Source of the DNA: Allobosea sp.
GTDB taxonomy: Bacteria; Pseudomonadota; Alphaproteobacteria; Rhizobiales; Beijerinckiaceae
Direction of reading: 5' to 3'
Length of the DNA: 64,000 nucleotides
NCBI RefSeq assembly: GCF_017308015.1
Contig: NZ_JAFKFW010000007.1
Location: 118,844-182,843 of the forward strand
The notes beneath the pieces are model-generated. The model had not been told where the DNA came from and did no database searches. It saw nothing but the letters and a program-made list of their open reading frames with translations. The position numbers and the translations under genes were made by a program. Position 1 is the first letter of the stretch. Each line of letters starts with the position of its first letter. This document shows, in pieces, positions 8,100-16,168 of this stretch.

Positions 8100-10229
8100 T
8101 CAGACGCTGCCCACCGTCTTGAGCCTCACGCGCGGATGGATTTCCGCCTGTGACAGCACCGGCGTCTCCCGGCGGAAGCGCTCGATGATCTGGCGGGCAA
8201 AGGGCCGCGCCATGGCCGAGGTGACCAGCGCCGGCATCTCGCCAATGCGCGCGGCGTCCTCGAACTTGTCACGGACGTGATGCACGAACTCCTGCAGGCG
8301 GGAGGGCTGCATGGCGAGATGGCGATCCTCACCCTGGCCGATGATCGACTCGGCGAAAACACTCTCCCAGGCCGGCGACAGCGTGATGATCGGCAGTACG
8401 CCCTGCATGTTCGAGAACTGGGCACAGATCTGGCGGGCGAGCCGCGCACGGACATGCTCGGCGAGCTCGCGCGGGCTGCGCACGCTTGCGGAGACCTCGG
8501 CAACCCCCTCTATGATCGTCGGCAAGTCGCGGATCGAGATGCGCTCGGAGAGCAGGAGCTGCAGCACGCGCTGGATGCCGGTGGTCGAGATCTGGCTCGG
8601 CACGATCTCCTTGACCAGATCGGCATGGTCCTTCGGCAATTCGCGCAAGAGCTTCTGCACCTCGGAATGCGAGAGCAGCTCCGGCATGTTCGACTTCAGC
8701 ACCTCGGTGAGATGCGTCGAGATCACGGTGGCGGCATCGACCACGGTGTAGCCGCGCAGTTGCGCCTCATCCTGCAAGGCAGCATCGATCCAGGTCGCAG
8801 GCAGGCCGAAGGTCGGCTCCAGCACGTTGTGGCCTGGCAGGTTCACCGCCCCGCCCATCGGATCCATCGCCATGTACTGGCCGGCATAGACGATCCCCTG
8901 GCCCGCATCGATCTCCTTGATCTTGATGAAATAGTGGTTGGCCTCGAGCTGGACGTTGTCGACGATGCGCACAGCCGGCATGACGAAGCCGAGCTCGGCC
9001 GCAAGCTGCCGGCGCAGCGCCCGGACCTGGTCGGTCAGCCGGTCCTGCCCGCTCGGCGCATTGACCAGCGGCAGGAGGCCGTAGCCGATCTCGATCTTGA
9101 GCTCGTCCATCTTGAGGAGGTCGTTCAGCGTTTCCTCGCGCGGCGTACCGTCCGCCGCGACCGCGCCACCGGCCTGCGCCGGATCGGCCATGCCCGCTTG
9201 AGCCTCGCGGGCCTTGGCCGCCTTGCCGAAACGGTAAGCCAGAAAACCGGCGCCGGCCGCCAGCAGCAGGAAGGGCAGCATCGGGATGCCCGGCAGCAGC
9301 CCGATCAGCAGCATCACCGCCGCCGACATGCCGAGCGCCTTCGGATAACCCGAGAGCTGCTTGCCGAGCGCCTTGTCGGCCGCGCCGCGCACGCCGGCCT
9401 TCGACACGAGCAGGCCGGCCGCCGTCGAGACGATCAGCGCCGGGACCTGGCTGACGAGACCGTCGCCGACGGTGAGGAGAGTGTAGTTCGTCGCCGCCTG
9501 ACCGAAGCTCAGCCCCTGCTGTGCCACTCCGATGATGATGCCGCCGAGCACGTTGATGAAGGTGATCAGCAGGCCGGCAATGGCGTCGCCGCGCACGAAT
9601 TTCGAGGCACCGTCCATCGAGCCGAAGAAGGAGGATTCGTCCTCCAGTGCCTTGCGGCGAACCTTTGCGGTTTCCTGGTCGATCAGGCCTGCGGAGAGAT
9701 CGGCGTCGATCGCCATCTGCTTGCCCGGCATGGCGTCGAGGGAGAAGCGTGCCGCCACCTCGGCGATGCGGCCCGAACCCTTGGTGATGACGACGAAATT
9801 GACGATGATCAGGATCGTGAAGACGATCACGCCGATCACGAAATTGCCGCTCATCACGAAACCGGCAAAAGCTTCGATCACATGTCCAGCCGCCGATGAA
9901 CCCTCATGACCATGGGCGAGGATCAGACGCGTCGAGGCGAGGTTCAGCGCCAGCCGGAACATCGTGACGATCAGCAGTACGGTCGGGAACGCCGAGAACT
10001 CCAGCGGCTCCTCGATGAAGAGCGCGGTCATCAGCACCAGCACCGACAGGATGATCGACAGCGCCAGCAGCAGGTCGAGCAGAACCGCGGGCATCGGGAA
10101 GATGAGCACCACCAGGATGCCCATGACGCCGACGGCGAGGAACAGGTCGGGCCGGTTGAACAGCTTGCCAAGCGCTCCGCGATCGGGAACGGCGAACCCT
10201 CTGCCCTGCCCTGCCGTCACATCGGTCAT
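8100..10229 (-). CDS. flhA: Flagellar biosynthesis protein FlhA
   Basis: FlhA (709 aa) is the large membrane component and cytosolic docking ring of the flagellar type III export gate. The amino half holds about eight transmembrane helices, including the FHIPEP-type region (SFFGSMDGASKFVRGDAIAG) in the cytosolic loop; the carboxy half is the soluble domain with the EVLKSNMPELLSHSEVQKLL segment that binds chaperone-cargo pairs. In Caulobacter flhA directly follows flbD; here three plus-strand genes (10452-12702) lie between, and flhA has its own upstream region with TTAA-N8-TTAA at 10311-10326. Confidence 0.97.
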   Translation of the reverse strand: MTDVTAGQGRGFAVPDRGALGKLFNRPDLFLAVGVMGILVVLIFPMPAVLLDLLLALSIILSVLVLMTALFIEEPLEFSAFPTVLLIVTMFRLALNLASTRLILAHGHEGSSAAGHVIEAFAGFVMSGNFVIGVIVFTILIIVNFVVITKGSGRIAEVAARFSLDAMPGKQMAIDADLSAGLIDQETAKVRRKALEDESSFFGSMDGASKFVRGDAIAGLLITFINVLGGIIIGVAQQGLSFGQAATNYTLLTVGDGLVSQVPALIVSTAAGLLVSKAGVRGAADKALGKQLSGYPKALGMSAAVMLLIGLLPGIPMLPFLLLAAGAGFLAYRFGKAAKAREAQAGMADPAQAGGAVAADGTPREETLNDLLKMDELKIEIGYGLLPLVNAPSGQDRLTDQVRALRRQLAAELGFVMPAVRIVDNVQLEANHYFIKIKEIDAGQGIVYAGQYMAMDPMGGAVNLPGHNVLEPTFGLPATWIDAALQDEAQLRGYTVVDAATVISTHLTEVLKSNMPELLSHSEVQKLLRELPKDHADLVKEIVPSQISTTGIQRVLQLLLSERISIRDLPTIIEGVAEVSASVRSPRELAEHVRARLARQICAQFSNMQGVLPIITLSPAWESVFAESIIGQGEDRHLAMQPSRLQEFVHHVRDKFEDAARIGEMPALVTSAMARPFARQIIERFRRETPVLSQAEIHPRVRLKTVGSV

Positions 10230-10310
10230 CGACCGCTCCGCCCCACGCCCGCGCGCCCCGAAGCGGGGTGCAGCTCGGCAATTCTTGCCGGGCGCATGGT
10301 GAACGAATTG

Positions 10311-10326
10311 TTAAGAAACGGATTAA
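10311..10326 (-). promoter_or_regulatory. CtrA-like TTAA-N8-TTAA motif upstream of flhA
   Basis: Two TTAA cores lie 8 bp apart about 82 bp upstream of the flhA start. The accepted CtrA box has a 7-bp spacer, so this is a near match only. It may be a degenerate site or chance. Confidence 0.3.
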
Positions 10327-10335
10327 TACCCTCTC

Positions 10336-10360
10336 GGAACCATCAGATGAACGGATGGTT
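10336..10360 (+). promoter_or_regulatory. Possible EcfG-type (general stress) promoter for Tat mini-protein
   Basis: GGAAC at 10336-10340 is followed after 16 bp by GGTT at 10357-10360, close to the alphaproteobacterial EcfG consensus GGAAC-N16/17-CGTT. It lies about 90 bp ahead of the TTG start of the small secreted protein. The -10 element has one mismatch, so the call is weak. Confidence 0.3.
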
Positions 10361-10451
10361 GTCAAAACGCCGCGTTGTGGCCGCATTCGCCGGCCCACTT
10401 GGCTCAGGGACGGCTGAACTTCGCCGGATCCCGACGATATTGGAGGTCATC

Positions 10452-10739
10452 TTGAATCGACGTTCTTTCCTGACGAGCCTTGTCGGCGGCCTTGCGGTTG
10501 CCGCGGTCGGCGGCACCGCGATGGCGAAGAGCCTGGTTGAAACCGCCCCCGCGCCTGTCGAACCCAAGACCGGCGACATCGATCCTGCTCTCAAGGCCGG
10601 CCTCGACGAGACCGATGCCGCATTCACCCAGTATCATCACCGCCGCCCGCGGCGTCACCGCCGCCCGCCACCGCCGCCGGTCCATCACCGCCGCCCGCGA
10701 CGCGTGGTCCGCAACGGCCGGGTCTACTGGGTCCGCTGA
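10452..10739 (+). CDS. Small Tat-signal protein with basic Pro/Arg/His-rich tail (paralogue 1)
   Basis: A 95-aa protein that starts at TTG 10452, chosen because GGAGG lies 5 bp upstream and because the amino terminus is then a twin-arginine signal (NRRSFLTSLVGGLA...). After the signal come an acidic-polar linker (DIDPALKAGLDETDAAFTQY) and a tail of RRPRRHRR, PPPPP and HHRRPRR. Function unknown. It resembles the 12388 gene in signal, linker (D-A-F-x-Q-Y) and basic tail, and the two flank an MFS gene. A perfect terminator follows. Confidence 0.8.
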   Translation: MNRRSFLTSLVGGLAVAAVGGTAMAKSLVETAPAPVEPKTGDIDPALKAGLDETDAAFTQYHHRRPRRHRRPPPPPVHHRRPRRVVRNGRVYWVR

Positions 10740-10748
10740 CCTGCAACG

Positions 10749-10776
10749 GGCCGGCACCTCGCGGTGCCGGCCTTTT
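10749..10776 (+). terminator. Intrinsic terminator after first Tat mini-protein
   Basis: GGCCGGCACC and GGTGCCGGCC form a perfect 10-bp stem around a TCGC loop, followed by TTTT. It ends transcription of the 10452 gene ahead of the MFS gene. Confidence 0.85.
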
Positions 10777-10808
10777 CATTCGCCACCGAAGATCGGGAGA
10801 CCTCCGGC

Positions 10809-12251
10809 ATGACGCCGCCGGGCAACCAGCACCATGGCACGGTCGAAACCGACGTGCCCGCACGGCTCGACCGTCTGCCCTGGTCGCGCTTCCACACGCT
10901 CGTGGTCGTGGCCCTCGGCATCACCTGGATCCTCGACGGGCTGGAGGTCACGCTCGCAGGTTCGGTCTCGGGTGCCCTCAAGGAAAGCCCGACCCTCAAG
11001 TTCACCAATACCGAGATCGGCCTCGCCGGCGCCGCCTATATCGCCGGCGCGGTGCTGGGAGCGGTCTTCTTCGGCTGGCTCACTGATCGCCTTGGGCGCA
11101 AGAAGCTCTTCACGATCACCGTACTTGTCTATCTGTCCGCGACGGCCGCTACCGCCTTTTCCTGGAACGTCGCGAGCTTCATCCTCTTCCGATTCCTGAC
11201 CGGCATGGGCATCGGCGGCGAATACACCGCCATCAACTCCACCATTCAGGAACTCGTCCCCGCCCGCGTGCGTGGCTGGACGGATCTCGTCATCAACGGC
11301 TCGTTCTGGGTCGGTGCGGCGCTCGGCGCGATCGGCTCGATCGTCCTGCTCGATCCCGCCTGGATCGATCCGGAATATGGCTGGCGCCTCGCGTTCTTCA
11401 TCGGCGCCCTGCTCGGCCTGATCATCCTGTTCCTCAGGCAGTGGATTCCGGAAAGCCCGCGCTGGCTGATCAGCCATGGCCATCCCGAACGCGCCGCGGC
11501 GATCGTCGCCGATATCGAGCGCCGCGCCGGCTTCGTCCCGCCCGAAGGCGAAAGACTGCCAGTGACCCGTTTGCGTCCGCGTGCCGCCACCCCGCTCCGC
11601 GAGGTCTTCCACACTCTGTTCGTCGCCCATCGCGAGCGTGCGCTGGTGGGCCTGGCCCTGATGCTGTCGCAGGCCTTCTTCTACAATGCGATCTTCTTCA
11701 CCTACGCTCTGATCCTCACCGACTTCTATGCGGTTCCCTCGCAGAATATCGGCTGGTTCATCCTGCCCTTCGCCGCCGGCAATTTCCTTGGGCCGCTCCT
11801 CATCGGACGGCTGTTCGACACGCTCGGCCGCCGCGCGATGATCGCCGCGACCTATGCCCTCTCCGGCCTGCTGCTGACGGGGACGGGCTATCTCTTCTGG
11901 AGGGACTGGCTGACGGCCTCGCAACTCACGCTGTGCTGGAGTGTCGTGTTCTTCTTCGCCTCAGCGGCAGCGAGCTCGGCCTATCTCACGGTCTCCGAGA
12001 CTTTTCCGGTCGAGATGCGGGCGCTGGCCATCGCGGTGTTCTATGCGGTCGGCACCGGTGCTGGCGGCATCGCCGGCCCGTGGCTCTTCGGCATCCTGAT
12101 CGACACAGGCTCGCGCGGCAGCGTCTTCGGTGGCTACCTACTGGGGGCTGCCCTGATGCTGGCGGCGGCGATCATCGCCGCCCGGTTCGCGATTCGTGCC
12201 GAGCGCCAGCCGCTCGAAAGCGTTGCCCGGCCGCTCAACGCGGTGGATTGA
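10809..12251 (+). CDS. MFS transporter (sugar-porter-like)
   Basis: A 480-aa, 12-helix major facilitator. The first half has WILDGLEVTLAG in helix 1 and the motif A loop GWLTDRLGRKKL; IPESPRWLISHGHPE after helix 6 is the classic PESPRWL signature of sugar/organic-acid porters. The second motif A-like loop is GRLFDTLGRRAM. The ATG at 10809 is taken as start; an in-frame GTG at 10764 lies inside the upstream terminator hairpin and is unlikely. The gene sits between two related Tat mini-proteins on the same strand, splitting flbD from flhA. The substrate is not determinable. Confidence 0.9.
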   Translation: MTPPGNQHHGTVETDVPARLDRLPWSRFHTLVVVALGITWILDGLEVTLAGSVSGALKESPTLKFTNTEIGLAGAAYIAGAVLGAVFFGWLTDRLGRKKLFTITVLVYLSATAATAFSWNVASFILFRFLTGMGIGGEYTAINSTIQELVPARVRGWTDLVINGSFWVGAALGAIGSIVLLDPAWIDPEYGWRLAFFIGALLGLIILFLRQWIPESPRWLISHGHPERAAAIVADIERRAGFVPPEGERLPVTRLRPRAATPLREVFHTLFVAHRERALVGLALMLSQAFFYNAIFFTYALILTDFYAVPSQNIGWFILPFAAGNFLGPLLIGRLFDTLGRRAMIAATYALSGLLLTGTGYLFWRDWLTASQLTLCWSVVFFFASAAASSAYLTVSETFPVEMRALAIAVFYAVGTGAGGIAGPWLFGILIDTGSRGSVFGGYLLGAALMLAAAIIAARFAIRAERQPLESVARPLNAVD

Positions 12252-12257
12252 GCGTGA

Positions 12258-12325
12258 GCCCGCGTAACCATAGCGGGCGAAATCTGCCCGGATGGAACAA
12301 AGCATCATTTAAATGCATTATTCCA
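12258..12325. promoter_or_regulatory. Hairpin and AT-rich near-palindrome ahead of second Tat gene
   Basis: GCCCGC (12258-12263) and GCGGGC (12273-12278) can pair as a weak terminator for the MFS gene. Just after it, TGGAA (12293-12297) and TTCCA (12321-12325) bracket an imperfect palindrome centred on ATTTAAAT. This is strikingly AT-rich for the window and lies about 60-95 bp before the GTG start at 12388, so a regulatory site is plausible. Confidence 0.4.
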
Positions 12326-12387
12326 CACGGGCATTCCTCGCCTAGGGATGCCGTGGGAGATGTGGTGACAACAGCCTGGAGGCCGTC

Positions 12388-12702
12388 GTGGACAGACGCT
12401 CATTCCTGATGACACTGGTTGGTGGCTTTGCCGCGGCCGGCATGGGCGGCATCGCCGCCGCTGAAGCGGCACAGCCCAAGCTGGCACCGCTGCCGGACGT
12501 CGAGCCAAGCAAGGGCGACGAAGCCGTGACCGCCGAGATGAAGGAGGCGCTGGACAAGGCGGATGCCGAGTTCAGCCAGTATTATTACTATCGCCGGCCG
12601 CGCTACTATGCACGCCCACGTTATTATGCGCGCCCGCGTTACTACTATCGGCCGCGCTACTACGCCCGCCCGCGCTACTACTACCGCCGGCGCTACTATT
12701 GA
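12388..12702 (+). CDS. Small Tat-signal protein with Arg-Pro-Arg-Tyr-Tyr repeats (paralogue 2)
   Basis: A 104-aa protein from GTG 12388, with GGAGG 5 bp upstream. It opens with a twin-arginine signal (DRRSFLMTLVGGFAAAGMGG), has an acidic linker (EALDKADAEFSQ), then a tail of about 40 residues made of RPRYYA/RPRYYY units. Such an Arg/Tyr/Pro tail is probably disordered and could bind peptidoglycan, DNA or lipopolysaccharide, but no function is known to me. It is a paralogue of the 10452 product. Its end is only 12 bp from the convergent flbD stop. Confidence 0.8.
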   Translation: MDRRSFLMTLVGGFAAAGMGGIAAAEAAQPKLAPLPDVEPSKGDEAVTAEMKEALDKADAEFSQYYYYRRPRYYARPRYYARPRYYYRPRYYARPRYYYRRRYY

Positions 12703-12714
12703 TCGTTTCTCGGG

Positions 12715-14079
12715 TCAGACCGCATTGATGCGCGTCTGACCCGGCTCGGCCACCGTTATGCCGGCCGACGTATATTCGCTGAGCTTGTTGCGCAGCGTGC
12801 GGATCGAGATTCCCAGGATTTTGGCCGCATGCGTGCGGTTGCCGAGGCAATGATCGAGCGTATCGAGGATCAACTCGCGCTCGACATCGGCGACCGTATG
12901 TCCGACCAGCGAGCGCGTCATCGCCTCCGCCGTCTGGGCCGCGCGTGCTGCCGGGTCCCGCGACGGAGCCGGCGACAGCGCTTCCCCTTCCGGACTGAGC
13001 ACGGCCGAAGCCGCGATCTCGGCCCCGCTCGCCAGCAGCACCGCCCGGTGCATCGTATTCTCCAGCTCACGGACGTTGCCGCGCCAGGCACTGGCCAGCA
13101 ATAGCTTGCGCGCGTCGGCTGCGATCGGCCGCACCGGCAACCCGTTCAGTTCGGCATATTTCTTCGCAAAATGCTCGGCCAGCACCAGGATGTCGGCCGG
13201 CCGCTCGCGCAGCGCCGGCAGACGCAGGTGCACGACGTTCAGACGATAGAGCAGGTCCTCGCGGAATGAGCCCTCGCGCACAGCCTCGGCGAGATTACGG
13301 TTCGAAGTCGCGATGATCCGGATATCGACCTTGACCGGCTGCGCGCCGCCGACGCGATCGATCATCCGTTCCTGCAGCGCGCGCAACAGCTTCGCCTGCA
13401 GGCGGACATCCATTTCCGAAATTTCGTCGAGTAGCAGCGTGCCGCCATTGGCCTCCTCGAATTTCCCGATGCGCCGCGCGATGGCGCCGGTGAAGGCACC
13501 CTTCTCATGGCCGAACAATTCGGATTCGAGCAGGTTGTCTGGGATCGCCGCGCAGTTCACCGCGATGAAGGGCCGATCCTTGCGGCCGGACTTCTGGTGG
13601 AGGTGGCGCGCGATGACCTCCTTGCCGGTACCGCTCTCGCCAGTGACCAGAACCGGTGCTTCCGAGCGCGCGATCTGCGAGGCGAGCTGCACGACGCGCT
13701 CCATTGCCGGGTCGCGCCAGATCAGGCTCGACTGGTCGGCCGCGACCGCCTCCAGCACCGCCGCGATCAGCTCCGGGTCGGGCGGCAGCGGGACGTATTC
13801 GCGGGCGCCGGCCTGGATTGCGGCCACGGCGGCACGCGCATCGGTCGAGGTGCCGCAGGCGACGATCGGCGTGCGGATGCGCTCACTTTCCAGAGCCGCC
13901 ACGTAAGCGGCGATCGGCTGGACGACATCGACCATCAGCAGGTCGGCACCCTTGGCACGCAGTACGGCGAGCGTCTGGTCGAGATTTTCGGTATGGGTGA
14001 CGGCCGCGCCATGCGACATGGCGATCTTGGCGGCTGCGATGATCTGTCCCTTGAGACCGCCGGCGATGACGAGGCGCAT
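12715..14079 (-). CDS. flbD: Sigma-54-dependent flagellar transcription regulator FlbD
   Basis: FlbD (454 aa) activates late, sigma-54-dependent flagellar genes in Caulobacter-type bacteria. It has a divergent receiver-like domain (1-110; [15 protein letters not shown]), an AAA+ domain with Walker A GESGTGKE near 145 and the sigma-54 contact loop GAFTGA near 196, and a Fis-type helix-turn-helix at the end ([20 protein letters not shown]). It is the last gene of the fliF-fliG-fliH-fliN-flbD block. The acidic pocket of the receiver is not well kept, as in other FlbD proteins, which respond to FliX rather than a histidine kinase. Confidence 0.92.
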   Translation of the reverse strand: MRLVIAGGLKGQIIAAAKIAMSHGAAVTHTENLDQTLAVLRAKGADLLMVDVVQPIAAYVAALESERIRTPIVACGTSTDARAAVAAIQAGAREYVPLPPDPELIAAVLEAVAADQSSLIWRDPAMERVVQLASQIARSEAPVLVTGESGTGKEVIARHLHQKSGRKDRPFIAVNCAAIPDNLLESELFGHEKGAFTGAIARRIGKFEEANGGTLLLDEISEMDVRLQAKLLRALQERMIDRVGGAQPVKVDIRIIATSNRNLAEAVREGSFREDLLYRLNVVHLRLPALRERPADILVLAEHFAKKYAELNGLPVRPIAADARKLLLASAWRGNVRELENTMHRAVLLASGAEIAASAVLSPEGEALSPAPSRDPAARAAQTAEAMTRSLVGHTVADVERELILDTLDHCLGNRTHAAKILGISIRTLRNKLSEYTSAGITVAEPGQTRINAV

Positions 14080-14123
14080 GGCTCAGGTCCTTTTGCTTGT
14101 CGTTCTGGTCATGGAGCGGGCCG

Positions 14124-14474
14124 TCACCGGTCCGCCTTGATGATTTCCGTCATGGTCACACCGAGCCGGTCCTCGACGACCACGACCTCCCCGCGCGCGA
14201 CCAGCCGCTCGTTGACGAAGATGTCGATGGCCTCGCCGACGCGCCGATCGAGCTCGATCACGGCGCCCGGCACGATCTGAAGCAGATCCCCGACCGCGAC
14301 CTTCGAGGAACCGAGCACGGCGGAAACCTTGACCGGCACGTCGAAGACCTGTTCGAGATCCTCGGCCGTCTTGACCGGAACCGGCCCCGAACGCGCAACA
14401 GACATGTCGTTCTGATCGAAGGACAGGTCGGCCTGGTTCAGCGGCGGCAGGTTGAGATCGTTCTCCGTGCTCAT
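14124..14474 (-). CDS. fliN: Flagellar motor switch protein FliN
   Basis: FliN (116 aa) is part of the C-ring switch complex. After a 35-residue polar amino terminus the SpoA/SurfB domain runs to the end, with the conserved VFDVPVKVSAVLGSSKVAVG, GDLLQIVPGAVIELDRRVGE and VNERLVARGEVVVVEDRLGV segments. It lies 11 bp after fliH and 44 bp before flbD on the minus strand. Length and motif order are normal. Confidence 0.95.
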   Translation of the reverse strand: MSTENDLNLPPLNQADLSFDQNDMSVARSGPVPVKTAEDLEQVFDVPVKVSAVLGSSKVAVGDLLQIVPGAVIELDRRVGEAIDIFVNERLVARGEVVVVEDRLGVTMTEIIKADR

Positions 14475-14485
14475 GGCTCAGACCT

Positions 14486-15073
14486 TCATGATTCTGCGTG
14501 GCCATGGCCGAACACGCGGGCGACCGCCTGCTCGACCAGGGCCGTGAGTTGCTGGCTGTCGAGGACGAAACCGCCCTCCGCCCATTCGATGCGCCCGTCG
14601 CCCGGCGTGATGTCGGATTGCCCGAGCACGATCAGCCTGCCGGAGAAACCGTGCTCCGTCGCAAGCTTCCGGGCCAGTTCCTCGGCGGCCTCGACCACGC
14701 TGTCATGGACGCGCAGCACCAGATGAGGCGCGGTACGGGCATGGCCCAGGCACTCCCGGATGGCCCCCGCGAGCGAGGCCAGCGGCTTCTCCGCCAGCGC
14801 GGCCCCGGCCAGCGCCTTCGCGGTCGCAATCGCGACATGCGCCGCATGCTCCTCGATCGCGGCCGTGCGGGCTGCCTCCTGCGCGAAAAGCCGCTCCGCC
14901 GAGCGCGCGAGCTGCCCCGTCAGGCCCGTGAGCTGCGACTGCGCTTCGCGATGCGCCTGCTCCTGCCCTGCATGGAACCCCTCCGCACGGGCCGCGGTGA
15001 GCTCGGCCTCGCCGGCTGCCTTGCGACTGCCTTCGCGGAAGTCCGTCCCGAACATGAACTTGGTCGCGGCCAT
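14486..15073 (-). CDS. fliH: Flagellar assembly protein FliH (FlbE-type)
   Basis: A 195-aa protein with the FliH layout: an Ala/Glu/Arg-rich helical amino half with small-residue spacing (EGFHAGQEQAHREAQ) and a more globular carboxy half (HLVLRVHDSVVEAAEELARK) ending with GRIEWAEGGFVLD, the conserved FliH/YscL signature region. FliH regulates the FliI ATPase and docks it to the C-ring. Position between fliG and fliN matches Caulobacter flbE. The start lies 2 bp past the fliG stop, implying translational coupling. Confidence 0.85.
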   Translation of the reverse strand: MAATKFMFGTDFREGSRKAAGEAELTAARAEGFHAGQEQAHREAQSQLTGLTGQLARSAERLFAQEAARTAAIEEHAAHVAIATAKALAGAALAEKPLASLAGAIRECLGHARTAPHLVLRVHDSVVEAAEELARKLATEHGFSGRLIVLGQSDITPGDGRIEWAEGGFVLDSQQLTALVEQAVARVFGHGHAES

Positions 15074-15074
15074 A

Positions 15075-16154
15075 TCAATACACCAGTTCGTCGTCAGCGC
15101 TGTTCTTGGACAGCACGATCTCGCCCTTGTCGGCCAGGTCCTTGGTCATCTGCACGAGCTTGGTCTGGGCCTCGTCGACCTCCTTGAGACGCAGCGGGCC
15201 CAGTCCCTCCATGTCGTCCTGCATGTTCTTGGCAGCGCGTTGCGACATGGCGCCGAAGAAGAAATCGCGCATTGTCTGGCTGGCGCCCTTGAGCGCGCGC
15301 GCCAGCATGTCCTTGTCGGCCTGGCGCATCAGCGTCTGCAGGCCGGCCGGGTCGAGCTTGCCGAGGTCTTCGAAGGTGAACATCAGGGCGCGGATGCGCT
15401 CGGCCGATTCCTGGTTCGAGGCATCGAGCGCCGAAAGGAAGCGTATCTCGGTCTGCCGGTCGAAGCCGTTGAAGATTTCGGCCATCATCTCGTGCGGATC
15501 GCGCCGGCGGGTCTGGGTCAAGGTCGAGACGAACTCGGTGCGCAGCGTGTTCTCGATATGATCGAGCGCTTCCTTCTGCACCGATTCCAGCCGCAGCATC
15601 CGCCCGACGACTTCGATCGAAAGATCGTTCGGCAGATTGCGCAGCACGTTCGCGGCATGCTCGGCCCGGATTTTCGACAGGATGACCGCGATGGTCTGCG
15701 GGTATTCGTTCTTGAGGAAGTTCGCCAGCACGACGGCATCGATATTGCCGAGCTTCTGCCACATGTTGCGGCCCGCCGGCCCGCGGATCTCCTCCATGAT
15801 CAGCGCGACCTGCTCGGTCGGCAGGATCTTTTCGAGCAGCGAAATCGTCCGGTCGAAGGAGCCCGTGACGGCGCCTGCGCTGGAAAGCTTGCCGACGAAA
15901 TCGAGCATCAGGCGTTCGACCTCGTCCGCATCGACCGTGCCGAGTTCGGCCATGGCCCGTGTGATGATCCGGATCTCGTCGTCGTCGAACTCTTGCCAGA
16001 TCGAACGTCCATGATCTTCGCCGAGCACGAGCAGGATGACCGCCGCGCGCTGCGGACCGGTCATCTCCGCAATCGTGGTCACGCCGAAGCCGCCGCCCTC
16101 GACGGCTTCCTGGAAGCCCGTATTGCGCGTCGCGATGGAGCGGGTCTCGGCCAT
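15075..16154 (-). CDS. fliG: Flagellar motor switch protein FliG
   Basis: FliG (359 aa) is the C-ring protein that binds FliF and transmits torque. The amino-terminal FliF-binding part begins at TGPQRAAVILLVLGEDHGRS; the middle domain has EEIRGPAGRNMWQKLGN, an EHPQ-like region (KNEYPQTIAVILSKI), and the carboxy domain contains MFTFEDLGKLDPAGLQTLM and FFGAMSQRAAKNMQDDME with the charged torque helix. It follows fliF by 14 bp and precedes fliH by 1 bp. Confidence 0.96.
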   Translation of the reverse strand: MAETRSIATRNTGFQEAVEGGGFGVTTIAEMTGPQRAAVILLVLGEDHGRSIWQEFDDDEIRIITRAMAELGTVDADEVERLMLDFVGKLSSAGAVTGSFDRTISLLEKILPTEQVALIMEEIRGPAGRNMWQKLGNIDAVVLANFLKNEYPQTIAVILSKIRAEHAANVLRNLPNDLSIEVVGRMLRLESVQKEALDHIENTLRTEFVSTLTQTRRRDPHEMMAEIFNGFDRQTEIRFLSALDASNQESAERIRALMFTFEDLGKLDPAGLQTLMRQADKDMLARALKGASQTMRDFFFGAMSQRAAKNMQDDMEGLGPLRLKEVDEAQTKLVQMTKDLADKGEIVLSKNSADDELVY

Positions 16155-16168
16155 GGTTCAGCGCTCCG

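Noticed and set aside
12580-12700. Short direct repeats in DNA that could look like a CRISPR or satellite array.
   Set aside because: They are in frame and encode the RPRYYA tail of a secreted protein; spacers are absent.
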